The notes beneath the pieces are model-generated. The model ran no database searches and was not told the origin of the DNA. It saw nothing but the letters and a program-made list of their open reading frames with translations. Below are positions 23,010 through 30,849 of a stretch of 38,870 nucleotides of DNA, piece by piece. How positions within the stretch are numbered: the first letter of the stretch is position 1; each line of letters begins with the position of its first letter. Both the position numbers and the translations under genes were made by a program. Source of the DNA: Thermoproteota archaeon (GTDB lineage: Archaea; Korarchaeota; Korarchaeia; Korarchaeales; Korarchaeaceae); the NCBI GenBank assembly GCA_027491435.1, contig JAOZFG010000006.1, forward strand, positions 1 through 38,870. Reading direction: 5' to 3'.

Positions 23010-24953
23010 TTAATGCCTCCTACCGGCTAAGTATCCTAAAGCCAATCCCACCAACAACGGGAGGAAGGCCCCCATGACATAATTGATTAACTTCTCAGGG
23101 GCTCTTTTGGTCAACACTTTAGTTACAGTTTCCGTTTTAGTCTGGGTTTCGGTTATCGTGGTTGGCGAGCTCCTAGTAACCGTTTTTCCGCTGGCTTTCT
23201 CAGGTTGTTTATACTTGGTTATAGAGAGCATAATTAGCATCTGTGAGTGCGCTGAAGACATCTCGTAATAGGTTATAGCTCCGAAGACATCTTTTTGAAG
23301 CTCTAACTCAGATGCCGTCTCGTAGTAACTCAAAGCTAAGACGGGGACTACTCCCTTATTCAACAACTTCTTTATGGATGATGAGGCGACTCCCTTCACG
23401 GCATTTAGAGCCGCTAACGGGTCGCTGGTGAACAGTTGATGAATTGTAGTGGTCGCCTTAGCTAGGGACATGGCGGCCAACCCTATGGCCCCATAAGAGT
23501 CTCCTGAAGAGAGAGCTGAGTTAGCCATGTCCAAGTCAGCGTTTACGTCTGATAGAACGGATGAAGAAGATACCTCTGTGGCCAAGCTTAGGGCGTAGGA
23601 TATGACCCCCTCTGCCTCGTATATCATGGTGGATGCCACTTTTCTTAACCTATTCTGATCTACCTTGCCTTCCTTAGAGACGTTAAGTAGCCAAAGCCAG
23701 GTTTTGGCTGTTTCTGCCCTCCATATTGTGTAGGACAGTGTGTGTATAGCCCCCCAGCTGTCATAACCGTCCAACAGGTCTCCTCTAGATATCATTTCAG
23801 CTCCCTGCTTTAACGAGTTTCTGGCCGTGTAATACCTGACCTTAGCGGCCACTAGGGCCTCTAAACCGGATAATGAATCTGGTTTTGTCGAGTTAACTAG
23901 CTTGCCGACAGACTCTACTACAGAGGAAGCCTTGTCAGCTAGTTCCTCTACAGCCTTGTTGCCCTTTCTGACGTACATGGTAAGCCAGTAGGCGTATTCG
24001 GCTTCGTAAGCGGACTGGAACGCGAGGCTGGAAGCCGTGTACAGATTTCCTTCCTTCCTCTGATCACGCGCTTGCATGGCCAGGCTTTCTGAGTCTTTTA
24101 GGACTGATTTTATAGCCCTAGCCGATATTGGATCCACTCCCTTAGAGCTCAGAAGCTCCTCAACTTTAACTCTTAGATGGAATGACGCGTTGAGGTAATG
24201 TTCAACCCAGCCCTCTAGCAGGTCCCTTATGGATTCGGGAAACTCGAAGTTGGTGACAGTTGGTTTTGGGAACTCAACTCCTAAGAAGTACTTGGCGGCC
24301 TCGGCTATGGTCGATACTTCCTTCACCTCAACGCCCAAGCTCCTCCCCAGCTCTATCAGGTCGACAGTTTTTGTCTCCACAGTAGTTATCACCAGGGGCC
24401 CTATCTTCTTCCTTTTGGGGATTGTCTCCACAACCTTCCTCTGACCCGCAGGTATCAGGAATATTTTGGCACCTCCTTCGGCCGCGGCCTTCAGCTTCTC
24501 TGGTATGCCTCCCACGGGACCTACTGTTCCATCTGGATTCACCATGCCGGTCATTATTACGTCTTTCCTCATCTGCTTACCCAAGATCGCCGCTATCGTG
24601 GCTACTGTCATGACGGCTCCAGCGCTAGGCCCTCCTATTATCATGCTGTCGGATTCCAAGCTGTAGTAGAAGTTGTACGACATGGGGTCCACTCCCAGCA
24701 GGTTGCAGGCTACCAGAGCAGCTGTCCTGGCAGCCCCCTGGGTATCCAGCTGTGTCAGAGGGTCTGCCGAGAAATACACCTTACCAGTACCAGAAGTCAC
24801 TTCCACCGTCAAATTGCTAAGAGAACCCTTCATTACTCCCTCAGGCGTCTGATAAACTGCTGGAACTTTTGCTATAACGGCTGGAGAGCCGGAAACTTGA
24901 ATAGATGGTAGAACGAGCATCGCCAATAGGAGAGCTAGAGTTCTCGACGACAT
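23010..24953 (-). CDS. secreted or anchored Lon-like serine protease without ATPase domain (COG1750-like, S16 fold)
   Basis: About 647 residues. A signal peptide (1-23) precedes an S16 (Lon) proteolytic domain: S111 in GGPSAGAVMT and K154 in GGIPEKLKAA form the Ser-Lys pair. Their spacing of 43 equals that in E. coli Lon (S679/K722). There is no AAA module, so activity is ATP-independent and, given the signal peptide, outside the membrane. After it comes a long helical region (about 230-590), a Thr/Ser/Lys-rich linker (SSPTTITETQTKTETVTKVL) and a C-terminal membrane helix (NYVMGAFLPLLVGLALGYLAG) with RRH. GTG at 24956 and ATG at 24953 are adjacent; I use the ATG. It is divergent from the CBS gene at 25043. 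Confidence 0.88.
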   Translation of the reverse strand: MSSRTLALLLAMLVLPSIQVSGSPAVIAKVPAVYQTPEGVMKGSLSNLTVEVTSGTGKVYFSADPLTQLDTQGAARTAALVACNLLGVDPMSYNFYYSLESDSMIIGGPSAGAVMTVATIAAILGKQMRKDVIMTGMVNPDGTVGPVGGIPEKLKAAAEGGAKIFLIPAGQRKVVETIPKRKKIGPLVITTVETKTVDLIELGRSLGVEVKEVSTIAEAAKYFLGVEFPKPTVTNFEFPESIRDLLEGWVEHYLNASFHLRVKVEELLSSKGVDPISARAIKSVLKDSESLAMQARDQRKEGNLYTASSLAFQSAYEAEYAYWLTMYVRKGNKAVEELADKASSVVESVGKLVNSTKPDSLSGLEALVAAKVRYYTARNSLKQGAEMISRGDLLDGYDSWGAIHTLSYTIWRAETAKTWLWLLNVSKEGKVDQNRLRKVASTMIYEAEGVISYALSLATEVSSSSVLSDVNADLDMANSALSSGDSYGAIGLAAMSLAKATTTIHQLFTSDPLAALNAVKGVASSSIKKLLNKGVVPVLALSYYETASELELQKDVFGAITYYEMSSAHSQMLIMLSITKYKQPEKASGKTVTRSSPTTITETQTKTETVTKVLTKRAPEKLINYVMGAFLPLLVGLALGYLAGRRH

Positions 24954-25042
24954 CACTTATACAGCTTAAGGAACCCTATTTACCCTTTTTCCGCAAGGTG
25001 ACGTTTATAGCTAAGACTAGGAGTTTCTTTTTAGGTGATATC

Positions 25043-25480
25043 ATGGCCCCGATGTGGAAGCCAAGGAGGAAAATACCCCTAAGAGTTGAAGATATAATGA
25101 GTAAGCCTCCAATAACGGTGACCACTAACTCCACAGTAGATGACGCCGTTAAGTTAATGTGGGAGAAGCAGATCGGCAGCGTGCTGGTAATTGACGACGA
25201 GGGCAAGTTGAGGGGGATAGTGACCCAGAGGGATGTCCTCTACGCCGGCTACAGGGGACTCTGTGGTAAGGGCATACTGGTAACTGACATAATGACTGAA
25301 AATCCCATAACTGTTAAACCGGATGACACCATAGAAGAGGCCGTGAGAAAGATGAGGGAGGCTGACGTCTCACACCTGCCGGTGGTGGACAATGAAGGGA
25401 AGCCCGTGGGAGTCCTATCAATGAGGGATATAATGGACGCGTCAACCTTGCTGCTCAGAGTGTTCTTAGGGGGTGAATGA
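25043..25480 (+). CDS. CBS-domain pair protein
   Basis: 145 residues, two CBS domains: about 15-75 (VEDIMSKPPITVTTNSTVDDA, GIVTQRDVLY) and about 80-140 (VTDIMTENPITVKPDDTIEEA, GVLSMRDIMD). It is probably a nucleotide-sensing regulator; ligand not deducible. The open frame runs back to 24905, but that part lies under the divergent protease gene's start. The ATG at 25043 has AGGTGAT three bases upstream and a TATA-like TTTATAG (25004-25010) that predicts transcription from about 25032. The stop overlaps the convergent NifX-like gene by 15 bases. Confidence 0.9.
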   Translation: MAPMWKPRRKIPLRVEDIMSKPPITVTTNSTVDDAVKLMWEKQIGSVLVIDDEGKLRGIVTQRDVLYAGYRGLCGKGILVTDIMTENPITVKPDDTIEEAVRKMREADVSHLPVVDNEGKPVGVLSMRDIMDASTLLLRVFLGGE

Positions 25481-25894
25481 GAGCTCCCTCAACCTCGCCT
25501 CAATGTATTTGAGCCTTTCCTCAATCCACCTTTTTCTCTCCCTTAACATCTCCACATCGTCTTTAGGGACAACTGATTTTATCGCCTCATCAGCGGGTAT
25601 CCCGGGGCTTACTTCCTTGTAGGAAATGCCTAAGCTCAACAAGGCTCCCTGAGCGTTTGGCCCTATCATGCTGGCCACTATGACGTTGACGCCTTGGTCG
25701 TAGAGGAACTGTATGGCCATGGGTCCGGCCCCTCCTGGGGAGTTGAAATAGGGGTTCCTGATTAGCTTCCAGCTGGTTATCTTTCCGTCCGCTAGGTCTG
25801 CTATTAGGAAGTAAGGTGCCCTGCCAAAAAGTGATGAGACGGGCGAGTTAAGCCCTCTATCCTCGTCACAGGGAACCGCTACCCTCACCTTCAA
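25466..25894 (-). CDS. NifX/NifB-type cofactor-carrier-like protein with C-terminal coiled coil
   Basis: 142 residues. The core (1-105) is the dinitrogenase iron-molybdenum-cofactor fold: VRVAVPCDEDRGLNSPVSSL, FGRAPYFLI, then LYDQGVNVIVASMIGPNA and GISYKEV. Such small stand-alone members are common in archaea without nitrogenase and may carry a metal cluster; C9 is the only cysteine. After the core is an added 24-residue charged helix (115-138), which resembles the tails of both neighbouring DUF5320-like proteins. Start TTG at 25894 or GTG at 25888; the GTG gives MRVAVPCDE, and GGAGG and GGGAGC lie upstream. The gene start overlaps the preceding Gly-rich gene by 29 bases, so they are one operon. 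No nif genes are present. Confidence 0.85.
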   Translation of the reverse strand: MKVRVAVPCDEDRGLNSPVSSLFGRAPYFLIADLADGKITSWKLIRNPYFNSPGGAGPMAIQFLYDQGVNVIVASMIGPNAQGALLSLGISYKEVSPGIPADEAIKSVVPKDDVEMLRERKRWIEERLKYIEARLRELSFTP

Positions 25895-26300
25895 GCTCCC
25901 TTAACCTCCTCTTCAATTCCTCTAACTCCCTCTCTAGTTCCTCCTTCTCTCTGAGTAATGCTTCTCTTTCCTCGTTAGGATCGTAGTACTGGTAGGGGTA
26001 TCTCCAAGTAGTCCATGGGCCGCCGAGGATCTCCCAAGCATGTACGATCCTGCCTGATGGATCCATGTAAAAGGCCATGGGCCCTACACCACTCCTGCAT
26101 GGACCTATATACCTGTAGCCTCTTCTAGCGGCGTATTCTACCGCTGGATAGCCTATAATTGGCCCCCACGGTCCGGGACCCCATCCAGGTCCCCAGCCAG
26201 CTCCCCAACCTCCGCCCCATCCTGCTCCACCCCGGCCTCCGCCCCAACCTCCTTTCCTACCTCCTCTCCACCTTCTACCTCTGCCGCCCCATCCGAACAT
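25866..26300 (-). CDS. Gly/Trp/Arg-rich DUF5320-like small protein with C-terminal coiled coil
   Basis: 144 residues. The first 48 are almost only Gly, Trp, Arg, Ala and Pro (WGGGWGAGWGPGWGPGPWG). A compact middle follows (AVEYAARRGYRYIGPCRSG, MAFYMDPSGRIVHAWE), then a charged coiled coil at about 109-138. The layout matches the DUF5320 group often seen beside NifX-like genes; the function is unknown. ATG at 26300 with GGTGAG three bases upstream. First gene of a leftward operon with the NifX-like gene, and divergent from the PadR regulator across a 67-base gap holding an inverted repeat. Confidence 0.75.
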   Translation of the reverse strand: MFGWGGRGRRWRGGRKGGWGGGRGGAGWGGGWGAGWGPGWGPGPWGPIIGYPAVEYAARRGYRYIGPCRSGVGPMAFYMDPSGRIVHAWEILGGPWTTWRYPYQYYDPNEEREALLREKEELERELEELKRRLRELEGEGSGSL

Positions 26301-26312
26301 GGTCTCACCATG

Positions 26313-26337
26313 ATATAGGTATCAAAGTAACCTATAT
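26313..26337. promoter_or_regulatory. perfect inverted repeat in PadR / DUF5320-nifX divergent promoter, likely PadR operator
   Basis: ATATAGGT (26313-26320), nine-base spacer, ACCTATAT (26330-26337): two exact 8-base arms. The repeat overlaps the TATATA stretches that serve as promoters in both directions, 13 bases from the DUF5320-like start and 31 from the PadR start. PadR proteins are dimers that bind inverted repeats in their own divergent promoters, so autorepression and co-control are inferred. Confidence 0.6.
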
Positions 26338-26367
26338 AATTGTATTGCTCCCCTGTGAGGTCGCGAG

Positions 26368-26727
26368 ATGGGTCGCAGGTGGAGGTGGGGAAAGCGAAGA
26401 GAATGGGGCATTTCAGGCCTCTACCCTACCCTAGTTCTGCTTATGATCTCTAAGGGGATAACTCATGGATACGACATAAGGAGGAAAATAGAAGAGGCAA
26501 TAGGTGCTCCTCTACCTGACGGCTTCATCTACGTTACCCTAGCCAGGCTGGAGGCTTCAGGTCTCATAATCTCCACGAAGGTTGTTGGGGATCCTCGAGG
26601 GAAGAAGCTCTACGATCTAACCCCTCTGGGCAGGCAGGAACTAGCTATGAGGATAAATGAGCTAAAAAAATTAAAATATTTAATAGATTGGATGATCTCG
26701 TTTTATGAATCAGGGGCGGGTCTCTAG
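26368..26727 (+). CDS. PadR-family transcriptional regulator
   Basis: 119 residues. The winged-helix signature of PadR is clear: YPTLVLLMISKGITHGYDIRRKIEE, then GFIYVTLARLEASGLIISTKV and GKKLYDLTPLGRQELA. A C-terminal dimerisation helix follows (INELKKLKYLIDWMISFYES). The N-terminus is unusually basic and Trp-rich (MGRRWRWGKRREWG), in keeping with the Trp-rich neighbours. ATG at 26368; the TATA-like CCTATATAATTG (26331-26342) predicts a start site at or next to the ATG. Divergent from the DUF5320-nifX operon and convergent (18-base overlap) with the second Trp-rich gene; it probably controls this cluster. Effector unknown. Confidence 0.88.
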   Translation: MGRRWRWGKRREWGISGLYPTLVLLMISKGITHGYDIRRKIEEAIGAPLPDGFIYVTLARLEASGLIISTKVVGDPRGKKLYDLTPLGRQELAMRINELKKLKYLIDWMISFYESGAGL

Positions 26728-26940
26728 CTCTTTCAGCCTCTTGTCTATCTCTTCCAGCCTCTTAAGCAAGTACTCCTTTTCCCTCTTAAGGTACTCCCTC
26801 TCAACCTCAGGAGTAATCCATGAGCTCAACCAATAAGGCCACCATGGCACAGGAATCGTCCCGTATCTGCTCAACCAGTTGGCCGCCCAGAACCAGCACC
26901 AACCTCTACCCCAAGGCCTGCCCCACCAAGCCCACCACAT
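26710..26940 (-). CDS. very Trp-rich DUF5320-like small protein with C-terminal coiled coil
   Basis: 76 residues from ATG 26940 (85 from ATG 26967). Thirteen tryptophans fall within the first 45 residues (WWAWWGRPWGRGWCWFW, then WWPYWLSSW). A charged coiled coil follows (49-72, EYLKREKEYLLKRLEEIDKR). Charge and tail match the Gly-rich protein on the other side of padR, with which it shares 14 of 24 tail residues by eye. The start at 26940 is chosen because GGGGTGG lies just upstream and a TATA-like box farther up would start transcription below 26967; the longer form cannot be excluded. Its 3' end overlaps padR. Function unknown; the Trp-rich half could stack against membranes, a cofactor or itself. 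Confidence 0.65.
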   Translation of the reverse strand: MWWAWWGRPWGRGWCWFWAANWLSRYGTIPVPWWPYWLSSWITPEVEREYLKREKEYLLKRLEEIDKRLKELETRP

Positions 26941-26973
26941 GCTCCCACCCCTTATATTGATACCCATGTAAAA

Positions 26974-26983
26974 GATATATATG
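26974..26983 (+). promoter_or_regulatory. TATA box of the DUF167 gene, shared divergent region
   Basis: GATATATATG is centred 25 bases before the GTG at 27003, the spacing expected for a leaderless archaeal message. The same palindromic TATATA could serve the leftward Trp-rich gene. Confidence 0.45.
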
Positions 26984-27002
26984 TGTTAGCTTCAGAAGGC
27001 CT

Positions 27003-27242
27003 GTGAGGGTTCGGGTCATCGTCAGGCCGAATTCGAAGAGGGATGGTGTAACCAAAGAGGGGGACGTCTTGATAGTATCGGTCACGGACCCTCCTAGGAA
27101 GGGGAAAGCTAACAGGAAGGTTATAGAGCTCCTGGCCAGCTACTTTAAGGTTAAACGGTCTCAAGTTTCCATAATCTCCGGGTATAAGTCTAGAGAGAAG
27201 GTAGTTGAGGTAGAAGGCCTCAACGAGAAGTTTATATCGTGA
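27003..27242 (+). CDS. DUF167 / YggU-family small protein
   Basis: 79 residues with the family signature: VRVIVRPNSKRDGV, LIVSVTDPPRKGKANRKVIELLASYF, then SQVSIISGYKSREKVVEV. The structure of this family is known but no biochemical role is. Start GTG at 27003 is supported by the TATA box 25 bases upstream; the mRNA would begin at the start codon. The stop overlaps the start of the HD gene (GTGATG), so the two form an operon. Confidence 0.9.
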   Translation: MRVRVIVRPNSKRDGVTKEGDVLIVSVTDPPRKGKANRKVIELLASYFKVKRSQVSIISGYKSREKVVEVEGLNEKFIS

Positions 27243-28033
27243 TGGCGCGTCAAGATTTTATGAACGGGCTGGTCAGAAAGCTAGACGAGGAGATAGCTGA
27301 AAGACTCAAAGGGGATGATGCTCTCCTTTCTGTCTACGAGTACCTGTCAAGCAATAAGAGGATAGCCGCTCTGCATGATATGGCCAATATCGTGCTTGTT
27401 CAGAGGCTTAAGTACAATGATCACGGTAGAGTTCATGCTAGAATTACCACCCTCAACGCCCTGAAGATCATAGACATCTTGGGGGAAAGGGTCGTCAAGG
27501 AGAGCTGGAGGACGTTCAGGGACTCTAAACTCATAGTCATGGTTGCCTCCTTCCTTCACGACATTGGGAATGCTATAAACAGGGAGGACCATGAGCTCTT
27601 AAGTGTTTTCCTATCAAGGCCCTTTGTGGAGGAGATCATGAACATGTTCTACGAGGACGAGCAGATGAAGGTGAAGATCAGTAGCATGATATACGAAGCT
27701 ATAATGTGTCACATGGGCAGGTACAGCCCAACTAGTTTGGAGGCAGGGATAGTAGCTACGGCAGATGGGTGCGATATGGAGGAGGAGAGGGCTAGGCTTC
27801 CCTTCAAGATGGGGGAGAAGGACATACACAAGTACTCCGCCTTGGCCATCCAAAAGGTCAATATAGTCCATGGTGAACAAAAGCCCCTGAGAATTGAGGT
27901 CAAGATGAAGGACCCAAGCGGCGTGTTTCAGATACAAGAGATATTAATGAAGAAGATTAAGGGGACTAACTTTCAGGATTACGTTGAAATAATTGCCGTA
28001 ATAAACGATAAAGAGATAATAAGGTTTATATAA
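27239..28033 (+). CDS. HD-domain phosphohydrolase
   Basis: 264 residues. The metal-binding H...HD...H...D set is present: H66 (DHGRVHARIT), H107-D108 (FLHDIGN), H158 (MCHMG) and D176 or D179 (ADGCDMEEERARL). The last 70 residues (HGEQKPLRIEVKMKDPSGVF... YVEIIAVINDKEIIRF) form a separate alpha-beta tail found in archaeal members. Probably a metal-dependent phosphatase or phosphodiesterase acting on a nucleotide; substrate not deducible. Start GTG 27239 or ATG 27242, overlapping the stop of the DUF167 gene. The stop overlaps the glutamine synthetase gene by eight bases. Confidence 0.88.
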   Translation: MMARQDFMNGLVRKLDEEIAERLKGDDALLSVYEYLSSNKRIAALHDMANIVLVQRLKYNDHGRVHARITTLNALKIIDILGERVVKESWRTFRDSKLIVMVASFLHDIGNAINREDHELLSVFLSRPFVEEIMNMFYEDEQMKVKISSMIYEAIMCHMGRYSPTSLEAGIVATADGCDMEEERARLPFKMGEKDIHKYSALAIQKVNIVHGEQKPLRIEVKMKDPSGVFQIQEILMKKIKGTNFQDYVEIIAVINDKEIIRFI

Positions 28034-29324
28034 GTAGGTACGAGTCGTACTCCAGCTTGCTTGGGTAAGAACCTATCCTGCTGGCCTCATCCCTTTTAAG
28101 CGATATGTAGGTCTCCAAGGCCTCCTTTGACATAACCTCCTGTAGATAGGAGTTATCAGACTCTAGCTCATCGAGGGCTTCGTGGAGGCTCCTAGGAAGC
28201 CTTTTGACTGGTGGTTTGCTGGAGTAAACGTTCTTATCGTAGGGATCGCCCGGGTCTATTTTCTTCTTTATCCCATCTAGACCAGCGGCAAAGGTCGCTG
28301 CGAAGGCCAGATACGGGTTCGCTGACGGGTCAGGTACCCTGAACTCTATCCTCTTTCCGCTGTGATCCCCCTTCCTGTAAACTGGAACCCTTACAGCAGC
28401 GCTCCTATTGGCCCTACCCCACACAGCGTAGATTGGCGCTTCAAATCCAGGAACTAACCTCTTATAGCTGTTAACGGTTGGAGCCACAAATGCGGCTAGA
28501 GATCCTATGTGCTCTAGAAGTCCGCCTATAAAGTACCTGCCAAGCTGACTAAGCTCAGCGTAATCATCGTCAGGGTCGTAGAACAGGTTCTTGCTGTCAT
28601 CCCAAAGGCTTAGGTGTAGGTGCATTCCACTCCCATTGTCGTGAGCTATTGGCTTAGGCATGAAGGTAACTATTATTCCCTGCCTCTGGCCCTCCTCCTT
28701 GAGAAGCCTCTTTATCCTGACCACATCGTCTGCTGCCTTGAGCGGGCTCTTTGACTCCGTGCTGACCTCTGACTGGCCTACTCCTACCTCATGGTGAAAA
28801 GATTTCACTTTAAAGCCAGCAGCCTCAAGCCTCTCCACCGAGGACAGCCTAAAGTTGTATAGCGGATCTGAAGGGGAGGCGTTGTGATAATTGGCCTTTG
28901 GAATTGCTGCAGGAGATGCTATCGGGTTCAGGTCCTTGTCCAAGGTCATAAATTCAAGCTCTGCTCCTATCACTCCTCTATATCCCTCCTCCTCCAGCTT
29001 CTTTTCAAGTAACTCAACTATGTACCTGGGATCCTTGGGAGACCTCCTAGATTCGAAGGGTTCCCATATCTCGCATAACAACCTGACTACCTTGTCCAAG
29101 TAAACGGCCGTGTCCGGCGAAGGTTTCAGAGTGTAATCGCTCCACTCTATAACGGAAAGTCCAACGCTGCTGGCGTCAAATGAACCGCTCTTCTTTAGGG
29201 CTAAAAGGTTGAGGGAAGTCATGGTACTCCTTAGAGTCCCTAAAAGGTCCATGTACTCTAGTTCAGCCCACCTTATGCCCTTGGAAGCGGCTTCTTCAAT
29301 AACCTCTTCTAGGTTAGCTGGCAT
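28026..29324 (-). CDS. glnA: glutamine synthetase (GlnA-type)
   Basis: Makes glutamine from glutamate and ammonia with ATP. 432 residues. N-terminal beta-grasp IRWAELEYMDLLGTLRS, then catalytic segments in order: GAELEFM, HHEVGVGQSEV (metal-binding Glu), NGSGMHLHLSL (metal His, substrate loop), NSYKRLVPGFEAPIYAVWG, NRSAAVRVPV and RIEFRVPDPSANPYLAFAA. There is no adenylylation-site tyrosine motif (NLY) near the C-terminus, so control by adenylylation is not expected. ATG at 29324; CTATTTTAAGG about 25 bases upstream predicts a leaderless message. No PII or amt gene is nearby. A shorter or divergent paralogue with another amine substrate is possible but the catalytic residues look complete. Confidence 0.93.
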   Translation of the reverse strand: MPANLEEVIEEAASKGIRWAELEYMDLLGTLRSTMTSLNLLALKKSGSFDASSVGLSVIEWSDYTLKPSPDTAVYLDKVVRLLCEIWEPFESRRSPKDPRYIVELLEKKLEEEGYRGVIGAELEFMTLDKDLNPIASPAAIPKANYHNASPSDPLYNFRLSSVERLEAAGFKVKSFHHEVGVGQSEVSTESKSPLKAADDVVRIKRLLKEEGQRQGIIVTFMPKPIAHDNGSGMHLHLSLWDDSKNLFYDPDDDYAELSQLGRYFIGGLLEHIGSLAAFVAPTVNSYKRLVPGFEAPIYAVWGRANRSAAVRVPVYRKGDHSGKRIEFRVPDPSANPYLAFAATFAAGLDGIKKKIDPGDPYDKNVYSSKPPVKRLPRSLHEALDELESDNSYLQEVMSKEALETYISLKRDEASRIGSYPSKLEYDSYLLI

Positions 29325-29411
29325 AAGGATTAGGTAACCCTCCCTTAAAATAGGTTAACTGTGAAAAGGAGGAAATGGTGTTTATCTGTCAATTTCATAT
29401 TTTGTTTTGAA

Positions 29412-30014
29412 TTATAAGTACGATTCAAGGCCCTGAGATGACCTTTTTATAAGATTCCTTAACTTTAAAAAGTCATCTTGGAGCAGGGATCTCAGGTTAG
29501 GATTATAAAGAGCTGCTGCTGGATGCAGCGTTGGCATTATGGTCCTTTCCCTATCGACCAGCTTTCCCCTAAATATTCTTCCCCTAATTGCCATAATTGA
29601 TTTGAATTTACGACCCATCAAACCGAGAATGAATTTGGTGCTGTGCCTTCCCAAGGTAACTATTATTGACGGGTCTATTAGCTCTATCTGCTTGAGGAGG
29701 TAGGGTGAACAGGCCCTGATCTCCCCTTCACTAGGATCTCTGTTACCGGGGGGCCTGCATTTAACCAGATTAGTTATGTAAACGTCAGATCTAGTAAGTC
29801 CTATGCTTGTCAGCAACTCGTCTAGCAGTTTCCCAGCAGCTCCAACGAAAGGTCTTCCTTGAAGGTCTTCGTTTCGCCCTGGAGCCTCTCCTATAAAGAA
29901 AACCTTTGGCGTGTAGCTCCCCTCCCCGGGAACAGCGTTAGTCCTGGTCTCGTGGAGGGGACACCTCTTGCAGCCCCTTATCTGTTCCTCTAATCTTCTG
30001 AGCTCGTCTATCAA
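29412..30014 (-). CDS. uracil-DNA glycosylase, family 4 (iron-sulfur)
   Basis: Removes uracil from DNA, the first step of repairing deaminated cytosine, important in heat. 200 residues. The four cluster cysteines are C15, C18 (CKRC), C86 (VKCRPP) and C102 (RACSPYL), spaced as in family 4 enzymes. Motif A reads GEAPGRNED (41-50), the uracil-binding region YITNLVKCRPPGNRDP, and motif B LHPAAALYNP. The ATG overlaps the stop of nadE by four bases, so it is in one operon with NAD synthetase. Together with the endonuclease V fusion and DNA ligase in this window it suggests active repair of deamination damage. Confidence 0.95.
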   Translation of the reverse strand: MIDELRRLEEQIRGCKRCPLHETRTNAVPGEGSYTPKVFFIGEAPGRNEDLQGRPFVGAAGKLLDELLTSIGLTRSDVYITNLVKCRPPGNRDPSEGEIRACSPYLLKQIELIDPSIIVTLGRHSTKFILGLMGRKFKSIMAIRGRIFRGKLVDRERTIMPTLHPAAALYNPNLRSLLQDDFLKLRNLIKRSSQGLESYL

Positions 30015-30802
30015 AGCCTCACCCTGACTATTGGAGGCATGGTCCTCTTGTGAGCTGACTTAGAGTGAAGGTCAAGCACTCTATTAACTGCCTCCTCCCC
30101 GAACATGGAATAGACCATCTTTACGTCAAGCCTTAAGTCGAATAGAGAGTGTAGGATCAGGTCTATTTTCTCGTAAGGTAAGCCCAGCTCCCCTTCAGCA
30201 GTTTGACCCTCCCACAACCTGGGGCTGCTGGGCTTCTTCACTATGTTCTCGGGGACCCCTAGGTATTCCCCAAGCCACCTAACCTGAGTTTTGTAAAGGT
30301 CCCCTATAGGAAGGAAGTCTACGCCTCCGTCCCCGTACTTGGTGAAATAGCCCAACAGGATCTCGCTTCTATCGCCAGTCCCGACAACCAGCAGGTTCTT
30401 AGTGTTTGCCACGAAGTAAAGAAGGGCCATCCTTATTCTAGCCCGCAAGTTCCCCACAGCCACTTTATCGCCCCATTTGAAGATCTTGGTCTCGGAGAAG
30501 GCCCTCACTATGCTGGAGATCTCTATTATCTCGTACTTAACCCCTAACTCTCTTACGACCAATAGGGCGTCTTCTATGTCCTCATTGGGCGTCACTTCAG
30601 AGTCTGGCATTATCAGTGCCATCACCCTGTCCTTTCCTAGGGATCTAGCCATAAGGTAGGCTGTAACGGCAGAGTCAACTCCTCCGCTGACCCCCAGAAC
30701 TACCCCATTTGACTTAGCCCCTGCTACCATGCCCTTAACGAACCCAGATATCCTCTCAACTACGTCTTTCCACTCCAGCCTCAGGTCGTCAAGCGATACC
30801 AT
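30011..30802 (-). CDS. nadE: NH3-dependent NAD+ synthetase NadE
   Basis: Amidates nicotinic acid adenine dinucleotide to NAD+. 263 residues. PP-loop SGGVDS at 39-44, then GTGDRSEILLGYFTKYGDG, FLPIGDLYKTQVRWLGEYLGVP and PSSPRLWEGQTAEGELG, all family marks. There is no glutaminase domain, so free ammonia is the nitrogen source. ATG at 30802; GTTTAAAATATT about 25-30 bases upstream fits a leaderless transcript. First gene of the nadE-udg operon, divergent from a membrane protein. Confidence 0.96.
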   Translation of the reverse strand: MVSLDDLRLEWKDVVERISGFVKGMVAGAKSNGVVLGVSGGVDSAVTAYLMARSLGKDRVMALIMPDSEVTPNEDIEDALLVVRELGVKYEIIEISSIVRAFSETKIFKWGDKVAVGNLRARIRMALLYFVANTKNLLVVGTGDRSEILLGYFTKYGDGGVDFLPIGDLYKTQVRWLGEYLGVPENIVKKPSSPRLWEGQTAEGELGLPYEKIDLILHSLFDLRLDVKMVYSMFGEEAVNRVLDLHSKSAHKRTMPPIVRVRL

Positions 30803-30849
30803 ATTAAGTTCGGTCCGCCCAATATTTTAAACGTCTTAGGGGGTAAGAG

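Noticed and set aside
24905-25042. N-terminal extension of the CBS protein by 46 residues
   Set aside because: It overlaps the start of the divergent Lon-like protease gene, lacks CBS similarity, and the ATG at 25043 has a GGTGAT ribosome site and a suitably placed TATA box.
25466-25894. Nitrogen fixation capacity suggested by the NifX-like gene
   Set aside because: Only the small carrier-like fold is present; no nifHDK or nifB is visible, and such stand-alone proteins are common in non-fixing archaea.
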